A stretch of 64,000 nt of DNA from Bailinhaonella thermotolerans. GTDB lineage: Bacteria > Actinomycetota > Actinomycetes > Streptosporangiales > Streptosporangiaceae. This document shows, piece after piece, positions 57,115-64,000 of this stretch. How positions within the stretch are numbered: the stretch's first letter is position 1; each line of letters begins with the position of its first letter. Both the position numbers and the translations under genes were made by a program. Location: the NCBI RefSeq assembly GCF_003594875.1, contig NZ_QZEY01000019.1, positions 1 to 64,000 on the forward strand, written 5' to 3'. The notes under the pieces are model-generated. The model had not been told where the DNA came from, searched no databases, and was given only the letters and a program-made list of their open reading frames with translations.

Positions 57115-57601
57115 AGCGTGTCCGCGCGATCGGTCCCGGCCCACCTCGGTGAGCGTTTCATAGGCGAGCTTGGGCTCAAGGGTCAATGCAATGGCTGTAC
57201 CGCTGTTCCTCAACCCCCTCCCTGCTCCCCCAGCCACAGCGCCACGTCATGCAGGACGGTGACGTCGAGGGGGCGAGCAGGCGGCGCGCATGCGCGTAGG
57301 CACCGTGCTTGTTGGCCGGAACGCCCCCTCCGTTTCAGGGGATGGGCTCGTGGAGATCCCATGAGGCCAGGTCGATGCGCTCGGCGCGCCGGGCCAGGAG
57401 GAACAGACGGTGGGCTCCCCGGGGCTGCTCGCGGACGAGTGTGAATCCCTGACCGGCGTAGTAGCGCATCAACGACGGTGCCAGGCAGCCGCGCCGTACC
57501 CAGCCGGCGCCCGTGCGAGCGGCGCGACCGGCCCGGGCGGGTCGAATCCTCAGCACGTGCCGTCCCACCTCGTGATGGTCGCACCCCAGGTGGGCGTGGT
57601 T
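57115..57601. pseudogene. Region with a GNAT acetyltransferase remnant
   Basis: On the minus strand, MRYYAGQGFTLVREQPRGAH then RLFLLARRAERIDL, ending at 57337, is the C-terminal end of a GNAT acetyltransferase (motif YYxxxGF). The acetyl-CoA-binding part is not found in frame, so only about 45 residues survive. The remaining DNA from 57115 to 57330 shows no gene. Confidence 0.5.
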
Positions 57602-58617
57602 CAGGCGAACACCGCGGTACGGACGGCGTCCCGCAGGCGCGTCATCGGCTCCCGGTCCCGGCTGTAGTAGATCCGGTTGGTCAGCAGGACGGCCCAGCGG
57701 CCCCGGCCGGGGGCGATCCACAGCGCCGTCCCGGTGAAGCCGTAGTGGGCCCAGATGCCCTCATCCGGCGCGGTGCCCGGGGCGGGATGCCAGAACAGGC
57801 CGCGTGCCGGGGTGAGTTCGCCGGTCTATACCCGCAGGGACTCGGCCGCCCAGCTGCCCGGCGATGCGGCGGCGGCCAGGAGGTGCTGGGCGGCGGCCGC
57901 CAGGTCGTCCAGGACGGAGAACACTCCGGCGATGCCGCACACCCCGCCCAGCAGGCGGGCGGAGAAGTCGTGCGCCACCCCTTGGAGGTGACGCCCCGTC
58001 TCGGGATCGAGCTCGGTCGGTGCGCACCGTACGGCGTCCGCGGGCGGCAGGGGGCCAAAACGGGTGCGGTGCAGACCCAGGGGCCGCCAGATCCGCTCGG
58101 CCGCCCGGTCCAGCGAGGCCCCCGTGAGGTGTTCGGCCAGGTAGCCCAGGACCAGGGCGGCGCGGTCGGTGTACTGCACCGCCTGCCCCGGCGGCCGATG
58201 CAGGTCCTCGGCGAGCACCCCGCGCCGGACCTGCCCGGCGTCGGTTCCGTAGCAGGCGCGCAGGTTGGCGCGCGGCGGCAGCCCTGCCGTATGCGTCAGC
58301 AGATGGCGTGCCGTGACCTTCCCCAGGGGCCGGCCCTCCACCTCGGGCCAGTACTCCCCGAGGGGCGCGTCCAGGTCGATGCGCTGCTCCCGCCACAACT
58401 CCCCCACCACCATCCACGGCGCGAGGATCTTCGTGAGGCTGGCGACATCGAAGACGGTGTCCAGGCGCATGCGGACGCCCGCCGCCGGGTCGGCGAGACC
58501 GCACGCCCCGGCCGAGGTGATTTCCGCCGCGTCCCCGACACCCCACACCGCGCCCGGGACCACCCGTGCGGACACCGCTCGTTGTACCAGGGCGACGACG
58601 CCACCTCTCTCGGCCAC
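57602..58617 (-). pseudogene. Serine beta-lactamase-family hydrolase with premature stop
   Basis: From GTG 58617 the protein has the catalytic SxxK motif in FDVASLTKILAPW near residue 60, HLLTHTAGLPP near 105, and a YTD variant of the YxN motif in VQYTDRAALVLGYLAEH. After AAESLRV an in-frame TAG stops translation at 57826. The same frame then goes on for 74 codons with the expected C-terminus (HYGFTGTALWIAP and LLTNRIYYSRD) to a normal stop at 57602. One base change therefore probably inactivated a class C/esterase-type hydrolase. Confidence 0.78.
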
Positions 58618-58947
58618 CGCGCCACCTCGCTCACCCGCTCGGGCAGGACGAAGACGCAGCCTTCCACACCAGGGGCGGCCACGGACCGGAATCCGCTGGC
58701 CAGTGGTGACGAGTTGGCGATCCCAGGAGCGACAAATGGCGTTCCTGCCGATCCTCGGCCCCGGGATCGCGAGGACCCCGATTCCGCGGGAATGACGACG
58801 CCGCCGCGAACGGCCGCCGCCGGCCGGCCCGTGGGATCGCCCTCGGCGTCGGCTTCGCCCTCATCGGCCTCCTGGTGCCACCCGCGGCCCGGCTCGCCGA
58901 ACGACGGGCCACCCCGGTCAGCGCCCGGGTGGCGGATCAGCGGCCGT
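58618..58947 (+). pseudogene. MFS transporter C-terminal remnant
   Basis: Between 58790 and 58947 a frame reads RGIALGVGFALIGLLVPPAA then RLAERRATPVSARVADQRP and stop. This is a last membrane span with a cytoplasmic tail, as at the end of an MFS exporter. Nothing upstream in 58618-58789 extends it. It overlaps the 3' end of the leftward nuoH gene by eleven bases. Confidence 0.45.
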
Positions 58948-60184
58948 GATAGTGCGGTAGATCGAGCGGCGGCACCGGGAAGCCGCCTGCGGTCGGCTCT
59001 TCGCCGAGCTCCTCGAACTCGGCGTCGGCCTGTGCCTTCCTGGCTTCCCTTCGCCGCAGGCCGGCGGTGTCGAACCGCATCCAGATGGCCAGTACGCCGA
59101 CGGCGATGACGACCCCGAGTGCGATGGAGACGACTCCCGGGCTCTGCGTGATCGTCCGGACGGCGGCGACGAGGAGGATCCAGCCTAGGTTGACCGGGAT
59201 GAGGACCTTCCAGCCCAAGGACATGAGCTGGTCGTAGCGCACGCGGGGCAGCGAGGCGCGGACCCAGATGATGAAGCAGAACGTCAGCACGAACTTGATG
59301 AAGAACCAGAGCATCGGCCACCAGCCCTCGTTCGCGCCCGCCCACAGCGAGATCGGGAACGGCGCCCGCCAGCCACCCATGAACAGGGTGACCGCGATGC
59401 CGGAGGCGGTGAACGTGTGCAGGTACTCGCCCATCATGATCAGAGCGAACTTCAGCGACGAGGAGTACTCCGTCTGGAACCCGCCGACCAGCTCACCCTC
59501 GCCCTCGGGCAGGTCGAACGGAATCCGCGCCGCCTCACCGAACATGCAGACCACATACACCAGGAAGGACGGCAGCAGCATGATGCCGTACCACAGCGGC
59601 GTCTGCGCGTTCACGATCTCCGAGGTGGACAGCGTCCCGGCGAAGATGCAGACGGCCACGAACGACAGGCCCATCGCGATCTCGTAGGAGACCACCTGCG
59701 CCGCCGAACGCAAACCACCGAGCAGCGCGTACGGCGAGCGCGACGACCACCCGGCCAGCACCACCCCGTACACCGAGATGGCCCCCATCGCCAGCATGAA
59801 CAACACCGCCACCGGCAGATCGACCAGCTGCAACGGCGTCTGGTGCCCGAACATCCACACCTTCGGCCCGAACGGCACGATCGAGAACGCCACGAACGCC
59901 GGAACCACCATGATGACCGGCGCCAGCAGATACAGCACCTTGTCCACGGTGTTGGGGAAGAGGTCCTCCTTCAACCCCATCTTGATCGCGTCCGCCACCG
60001 ACTGCAGGATCCCGAAGGGTCCCGCCCGGTTGGGTCCGATGCGGTTCTGCATCCTGGAGATGAGCTTGCGCTCGAACCAGACTCCGAACACGACCCCCAG
60101 CGACAGGAAGAGGAACAGGAACACCGCCTTGACGAGGGTGATCCCCAGTGGATCCCTGCCGAAGTCGGCGAGCGTGGCTCCCAT
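58937..60184 (-). CDS. nuoH: NADH-quinone oxidoreductase subunit H
   Basis: The 415-residue membrane protein is a complete NuoH/ND1: FERKLISRMQNRIGPNRAGP near residues 37-56, LQSVADAIKMGLKED near 60, EIAMGLSFVAV near 168, GEAARIPFDLPEGEGELVGG near 215-234, and RASLPRVRYDQLM near 310. These line the quinone chamber of complex I. It normally sits between nuoG and nuoI in the nuoA-N operon, but here no other nuo gene is within reach. It may be an extra copy moved here or a survivor of a dispersed operon. Confidence 0.95.
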   Translation of the reverse strand: MGATLADFGRDPLGITLVKAVFLFLFLSLGVVFGVWFERKLISRMQNRIGPNRAGPFGILQSVADAIKMGLKEDLFPNTVDKVLYLLAPVIMVVPAFVAFSIVPFGPKVWMFGHQTPLQLVDLPVAVLFMLAMGAISVYGVVLAGWSSRSPYALLGGLRSAAQVVSYEIAMGLSFVAVCIFAGTLSTSEIVNAQTPLWYGIMLLPSFLVYVVCMFGEAARIPFDLPEGEGELVGGFQTEYSSSLKFALIMMGEYLHTFTASGIAVTLFMGGWRAPFPISLWAGANEGWWPMLWFFIKFVLTFCFIIWVRASLPRVRYDQLMSLGWKVLIPVNLGWILLVAAVRTITQSPGVVSIALGVVIAVGVLAIWMRFDTAGLRRREARKAQADAEFEELGEEPTAGGFPVPPLDLPHYHGR

Positions 60185-60241
60185 GACGTGCTGCTCCTTC
60201 CCGTCCCGGGCACGCCGTTCGGCCGGGAGCGGAAGGTCACG

Positions 60242-61030
60242 CTATTCGGCGAGCCGCCCGGTGTCTTGAACGAATGCGAACAGCTGCGCGGGCGTCAGCC
60301 GCGACATCGCCCTGATCTCTCGGCTGAGATGCGGCTGGTCGGCGAAACCGCAGCTCAGGGCCGCGTCCAGGGTGGCTGACGGGCGGCGCCAACTGTCCAC
60401 GGCCCGCTGGAAGCGGGCGATCCGGGCGACGGTCTTGGGTGACAAGCCCACCACTCTGCGGAACCCGAGCTCGACGTACCGCCTGCTGACACCGAGCTCG
60501 GCGGCGAGGCCCGCGATCGTGCGCGGACAGTCCGGGGCCTGCAGCCGCCACCAGGCGCGCATGATCAGGTAGTCGCGTCCCGGGCCGGGGCGCAGCCACG
60601 CCGTCAGACGCTCCCACAGCAGGGCGAAGCGCTCATCCCAGCTCGCTGACTCGCCCAGCCGCCCCGCCAGCTCCTCGGCCCGGACGCCGAGGAGGTCAGC
60701 GAGCGGCACGGTCGCCCCGGCCACCTCCCGGACCGGCGCGCCCGTCAGCGCGGACATCCCGGCGGGGGTAAGCCCGACCGCCATCCCGTGACGCCACGGC
60801 GTGCGGACCGCGAACGTCGCGGTGGCGCGCGGGCCGGTGACGATCGGGCTCATGCCGGTGAAGTCGACGATCAAGGTGGCCGCGTTGAGCGGCAGCATCC
60901 GCGCGTCCTCCGCCGTCCGCGTCCGGAACCCCGCCGCCCCCAGCGCGTACGGGCGCAGGTGCGGCGGCGACCGCCGCACGATCATCTCGTACGGCTCAGC
61001 CTGCCCCAGCGCGGGCACCGAGTGGATCAT
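60242..61030 (-). CDS. AraC-family transcriptional regulator
   Basis: The 262-residue protein has a C-terminal AraC double helix-turn-helix: IAGLAAELGVSRRYVELGFR then RVVGLSPKTVARIARFQRAV (about residues 170-210), with CGFADQPHLSREIRAMSRLT near 232. The N-terminal 150 residues form a ligand domain resembling DUF6597-type AraC regulators (LRPYALGAAGFRTR near 27). It lies 57 bases upstream of nuoH on the same strand. A functional link to nuoH is doubtful. Confidence 0.88.
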   Translation of the reverse strand: MIHSVPALGQAEPYEMIVRRSPPHLRPYALGAAGFRTRTAEDARMLPLNAATLIVDFTGMSPIVTGPRATATFAVRTPWRHGMAVGLTPAGMSALTGAPVREVAGATVPLADLLGVRAEELAGRLGESASWDERFALLWERLTAWLRPGPGRDYLIMRAWWRLQAPDCPRTIAGLAAELGVSRRYVELGFRRVVGLSPKTVARIARFQRAVDSWRRPSATLDAALSCGFADQPHLSREIRAMSRLTPAQLFAFVQDTGRLAE

Positions 61031-61460
61031 GCCGTGGCCAGCAGGAGCATGGTGCGTGCCTGAGCCAGACCAGCCATAGATAACGCGTCAGACACGTGCT
61101 GAATCCTCCATGTGCCTACCATGCCTGACACTCCAACAACACCGAAGATAACGGCAAGCGGTGCACAACTGATCCAGCAGCACACCGGTGCGCTCGAAAC
61201 GGCCCCTGAGCGGCAACCAATCGGTCGGTGGCGGCAGCGGGCTGACGCCAGCGGACCTACCGCCGTCCAGCGGTCCAGTACAGGTGAGCCGCTCTCTGCA
61301 GATAGAGAGCAACTCTCGTGAGACGGGGCACCAAGGACGGCGGGGGGCGAGTGAAGTAACACGCTAAACAGCGGCATACCGGACAGAAAGTCAGTTATGT
61401 AGGGTTTCAGGCGCCGGACCGGATGCCCTCCCCCATCCACAGCCGAGCCCGTGAAGCAGC
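61031..61460. other. Intergenic region with a palindrome
   Basis: This stretch holds no supportable gene. GCTCTCT at 61291-61297 and AGAGAGC at 61304-61310 form a perfect hairpin or operator of seven-base arms. The region is AT-richer than its neighbours and probably contains the AraC gene promoter. Confidence 0.4.
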
Positions 61461-61739
61461 TCATGCCCAGACCGGCGCGAGCAGAGCCCGCGCCAGGTCG
61501 AGTCCGGCGAGCGCGCGGAAGGAGGCCGTACGGCCCGCCGCGCCGGGGGCGAGCACACCGAGCAGGACGTACGGCAGCGACTCGGCGACCGCGGCCAGCC
61601 CCATCGTGACCGCGCCGGACCGCTCCCACGCCAGTCACATGACCGCCAGGGCGTGCAGGCGATCCCCGAGCAGGCTCAGCGTCTGCGCCGCCCACAGCGC
61701 CGCGACCCGCCGATCGGCGAGCAATCGGATGTACCCCAC
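61461..61739 (-). pseudogene. MFS transporter N-terminal remnant with in-frame TGA
   Basis: From GTG 61739 the frame reads VGYIRLLADRRVAALWAAQT then LSLLGDRLHALAVM, a TGA at 61635, and LAWERSGAVTMGLAAVAES, LPYVLLGVLAPGAAG. The typical sequence at the stop would be MWLAWERTG, so a TGG-to-TGA change is likely. Only the first two or three membrane spans remain. It may be the other end of the fragment at 58790-58947, which lies on the opposite strand beyond nuoH and the AraC gene. Confidence 0.6.
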
Positions 61740-61856
61740 GCCCCGGTCCCTGGTGTTCTTCGCGGCTCCTCGTGCTGTCCGTGCCCAGCCAACCGCAGGG
61801 GAAGATCGGCCGCCGGGAATCGGGACACGCGGGGGACATTCCAGCGGAATACCGGG

Positions 61857-62375
61857 TCAGGGGCACGCCGCCTGGCGGGCCAGGCGATCCGCCAGGCGTG
61901 CGGCCGCTTGGCGCGAGCGGACGATGTGGACCTCGGCGTGGCCGGCGTGCTCGGCGAGCAGGGCCCGCACGCGCGGGGCCATGTCCCGCCGGTATCGCCA
62001 CACGTACGCCAGGAACTCCCACGTGATCCGCTCGTACACGCCCGCCTGGTGGTGCTGCCCGCCGCGGTAGCGCCGGCGTCGCTGGACGATCCCCCGCAGG
62101 CAGGTGAGGGCCGGAAGGTCGAGGAAGATCACGTGGGTGGCGCGGCGCAGCCGGATCGGCATGCTGCTCGCGTAGTTCCCGTCCATCACCCAGGCGTCCG
62201 CGGCGGCCAGGGTCTCCTGCGCCGCGGCGAACTCCTCCGGGCTGCTGGGGCGCCACCGGTCGTCGTAGTAGAGGGTGTCGAGATGCGTGATGGGGACGCC
62301 GAGCGCGCCGGCGATCCGGCGTGCGATCGTCGTCTTCCCGCTCCCCCCGCAGCCGATGATCGCCACCCGCCACAT
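61857..62375 (-). CDS. P-loop kinase-like protein (adenylate kinase/TopK type)
   Basis: The protein of about 172 residues starts MWRVAIIGCGGSGKTTIARR with a P-loop GCGGSGKT. It then has THLDTLYYDDRWRPSSPEEF near residue 34, AWVMDGNYASSMPIRLRRAT near 65, and a helical lid rich in Arg (GIVQRRRRYRGGQHHQAGVY). This is the pattern of small topology-modulation/adenylate-kinase-related proteins of actinomycetes. ATG 62375 puts the P-loop at the N-terminus; a GTG three codons earlier is also possible. Substrate is unknown. Confidence 0.8.
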   Translation of the reverse strand: MWRVAIIGCGGSGKTTIARRIAGALGVPITHLDTLYYDDRWRPSSPEEFAAAQETLAAADAWVMDGNYASSMPIRLRRATHVIFLDLPALTCLRGIVQRRRRYRGGQHHQAGVYERITWEFLAYVWRYRRDMAPRVRALLAEHAGHAEVHIVRSRQAAARLADRLARQAACP

Positions 62376-62520
62376 CCGCTTCACGCCACCGCTGGCGGCG
62401 GCTGGCGGGCAGGGCGCGGCACCGGGTTCGACCTCCGCCCCGGCGCGATGACATGCGTCCCCGGCCCGTGGCTCCGCCGGGTCTGGGCTGCTCACTGCGG
62501 CGGTGGGGTCGCTCACGCGG

Positions 62521-62660
62521 TCAGCGTAGTGGGCTCCACTTGATGACGCCCATGAACTCCGCCCGCGTCTCCTCGGGGAAGGTCAGCGGGGCGGCATCGG
62601 GGTTCTTGCTGTCCCGCACGTACTGGGCCGTCAGGCGGTTCGCTGCGTGGCGGGCTCCTC
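62521..62660 (-). pseudogene. DUF397-like C-terminal fragment
   Basis: YVRDSKNPDAAPLTFPEETR then AEFMGVIKWSPLR and a stop at 62521 match the end of small DUF397 proteins (VRDSK followed by a Phe/Trp-rich helix). A stop lies just upstream in frame and no start is evident, so about two thirds are missing. DUF397 genes usually follow XRE regulators, and here the fragment directly follows the regulator gene ending at 62670. Confidence 0.55.
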
Positions 62661-62669
62661 AGATCGGGG

Positions 62670-64000
62670 TCACGACGGGGACGCTCCGGCCGCCGCCAGT
62701 CGCTCCCGCAGCTCCGCGACCGGTGCTTGCGCCTGGTACGGGCGGCTCTCCCGTTCCAGGTCACGCAGACGTCCGGCAACCCGCGCCGAGTCCAGCCCGC
62801 CGGCCAGCCGCAGCGCCTGATCCGCCGCAGCACAGGCGCCATCGAGGTCCCCGGCCGCGAACCACCCGCGGGCCAGGCCGATCCAGTCGAACACGCGCGA
62901 GCGGATCCGTTCCTCCGCCCGCAGCTCGGCCGCGGTGCGCAGCAGTTCCACGGCCGGCCCGAGATGGGCGCGGTCTCCCGTGGAGCGGGCCAGGAAGAGC
63001 CGGACCTCGCCGACCGTGCTGGACAGCTCCGCCTGATCCAGGTACGCCGCGTACGGCGGCACCGTCCCCGCGCCGGGGTCGAATTCGCCGAGCGCGCGGG
63101 CCAGGGCCTCCAGCGTGTCGCGTTCCTGCCCCAGCATTGCCGCGAACCTGCCGGCCAGGGCGTGCAAGCCCGCGCGGACGACGGGGACGCGCTCCCGGCG
63201 CACCCCGTACAGGGCGAGGTCGATGCATTCGCGGGCCGTGTCCGGGTCGCCCCGGTACCCGTAGACGCGGGCCAGGCACTGCAGGAGGTGCGCGCCCAGG
63301 GGCCGGTCGCCGCCCAGCCGGGCGGCGTGCACGGCCAGCCCGAGATACTCCACCGCGCGGGGGTAGCAGCCTGCGTCGTGGGCCATCCACCCGGCGACCC
63401 CGGCCAGGTCGCCGAGCGCCCGGAACAGCTCGGCGCCGACCCGGTCGGTGTAGATGCCGTCGCGGGCCACGGCGACGACATCGGCGAGCTGCCCGGCGAC
63501 CGCCAGCCGCGACGCCCCGCCGCCCTGCCGGTTGTCCAGCGCCCGGAACACGTCGGTGACCTGCTCGATCCGGCGGACGTCGCTGGAGCCGATCCGCCGC
63601 CCGCCCTCGCGGCGCGTGGGGAGCGGGGCGGGCGCGTCGATCGCCCACGTCTGCAGGTGGGCCAGCAGCTCGCCGGCGGCCACCTCCGTCTCCCCGGAAG
63701 TGGCACCGCGCAGGTCGGCGTCGATGAGCCGTCCCAGGGCGGCCGCCGTCGGCTCGGCCCCCCACCCGGCGGCGGTGAGCGGCGTCACCACCCCGTCCTC
63801 CCAGCCGAGGTCGGCCGGTGACAGGCGGCGGCCCACCCGGTCCGAGAGCAGGTCGGCGACCAGCTCCGGGACGGGAGGGCGGGGCCGTTCCCCGTCGCGG
63901 AGCCAGTGCCCCACCCGGCTCCCGTCCGGGCGCACCTGCGGGTGGCCGCGCTGTCCGGCCAGGTCGGCGACCTCCGCCGCGAGGGCGTAGGCCGTGTAGC
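62670..64000 (-). CDS. XRE/TPR-type regulator, start beyond the window
   Basis: At least 443 residues are encoded and the frame is open to the window edge. The visible N-terminal part (VRPDGSRVGHWLRDGERPRP then ELVADLLSDRVGRRLSPADL) looks like the end of a helix-turn-helix of the actinomycete XRE/TPR type. Helical repeats follow from about 150 residues on (ELFRALGDLAGVAGWMAHDA, AVEYLGLAVHAARLGGDRPL, LLQCLARVYGYRGDPDTARE). These proteins are close in plan to the regulator at 43631-44791. A DUF397 fragment lies just after it. Confidence 0.75.
   Translation of the reverse strand, partial: YTAYALAAEVADLAGQRGHPQVRPDGSRVGHWLRDGERPRPPVPELVADLLSDRVGRRLSPADLGWEDGVVTPLTAAGWGAEPTAAALGRLIDADLRGATSGETEVAAGELLAHLQTWAIDAPAPLPTRREGGRRIGSSDVRRIEQVTDVFRALDNRQGGGASRLAVAGQLADVVAVARDGIYTDRVGAELFRALGDLAGVAGWMAHDAGCYPRAVEYLGLAVHAARLGGDRPLGAHLLQCLARVYGYRGDPDTARECIDLALYGVRRERVPVVRAGLHALAGRFAAMLGQERDTLEALARALGEFDPGAGTVPPYAAYLDQAELSSTVGEVRLFLARSTGDRAHLGPAVELLRTAAELRAEERIRSRVFDWIGLARGWFAAGDLDGACAAADQALRLAGGLDSARVAGRLRDLERESRPYQAQAPVAELRERLAAAGASPS

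Overview
The window is very GC-rich DNA from an actinomycete. GTG starts, four-base ATGA/GTGA gene overlaps, DUF574 methyltransferases, XRE/DUF5753 and TPR-type regulators, DUF6879 and DUF397 proteins and an FxLD-type RiPP set point to the Streptosporangiales (Actinomadura/Nonomuraea-like) or a close relative. The genus cannot be fixed from sequence alone. Most of the window is accessory DNA with many broken genes.

1-6832 is the right part of a transposon of the Tn7/Tn5053 superfamily: a res-like site and serine resolvase, a GNAT-like protein, a DDE transposase (TniA/TnsB type), a AAA+ ATPase (TniB/TnsC type), and two proteins of unknown function in the place where TniQ is usual. It ends in three transposase-site-like repeats spaced exactly 23 bp apart. 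7075-22 kb is a metabolic block: a serine-palmitoyltransferase-like enzyme with an SDR reductase; an exporter ORF joined to a DUF721-like tail; a 3-dehydroshikimate dehydratase; an APC permease, SIS and ROK set under a DeoR regulator; and a glycerol-1-phosphate-dehydrogenase-like enzyme, a polyol-type MFS, an IMPase-family phosphatase and a class III aminotransferase. The last group resembles aminopolyol/azasugar biosynthesis.

23-38 kb carries three type I-E-like CRISPR arrays with a shared leader but no cas genes. Between them lie regulator/DUF genes, a decaying FxLD lanthipeptide cluster (precursor, methyltransferase, truncated LanB and a deaminase remnant), an erythromycin-esterase-family gene, and a MoxR/vWA/13-residue-repeat operon. 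37.7-46.6 kb holds a lethal-factor-like metallopeptidase, a second RiPP-like operon (Cys-tailed radical SAM enzyme plus PCMT-like methyltransferase), an XRE/TPR regulator flanked by two related palindromes, and two DUF574 methyltransferases, one of them truncated against a truncated NUDIX gene.

46.7-55.2 kb has a lone tyrosine recombinase, a MarR pair, and a Tn554-like element (two overlapping tyrosine recombinases plus an SMI1/KNR4 protein) inserted inside a dead Tn3-family tnpA, whose two halves can be read on either side. 55.2-64 kb has a flavin monooxygenase with a divergent TetR gene and palindromic operator, a serine hydrolase pseudogene, MFS fragments, an isolated complete nuoH, an AraC regulator, a P-loop kinase-like gene, and a TPR/XRE regulator running off the window end. 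No tRNA or rRNA gene was recognised.
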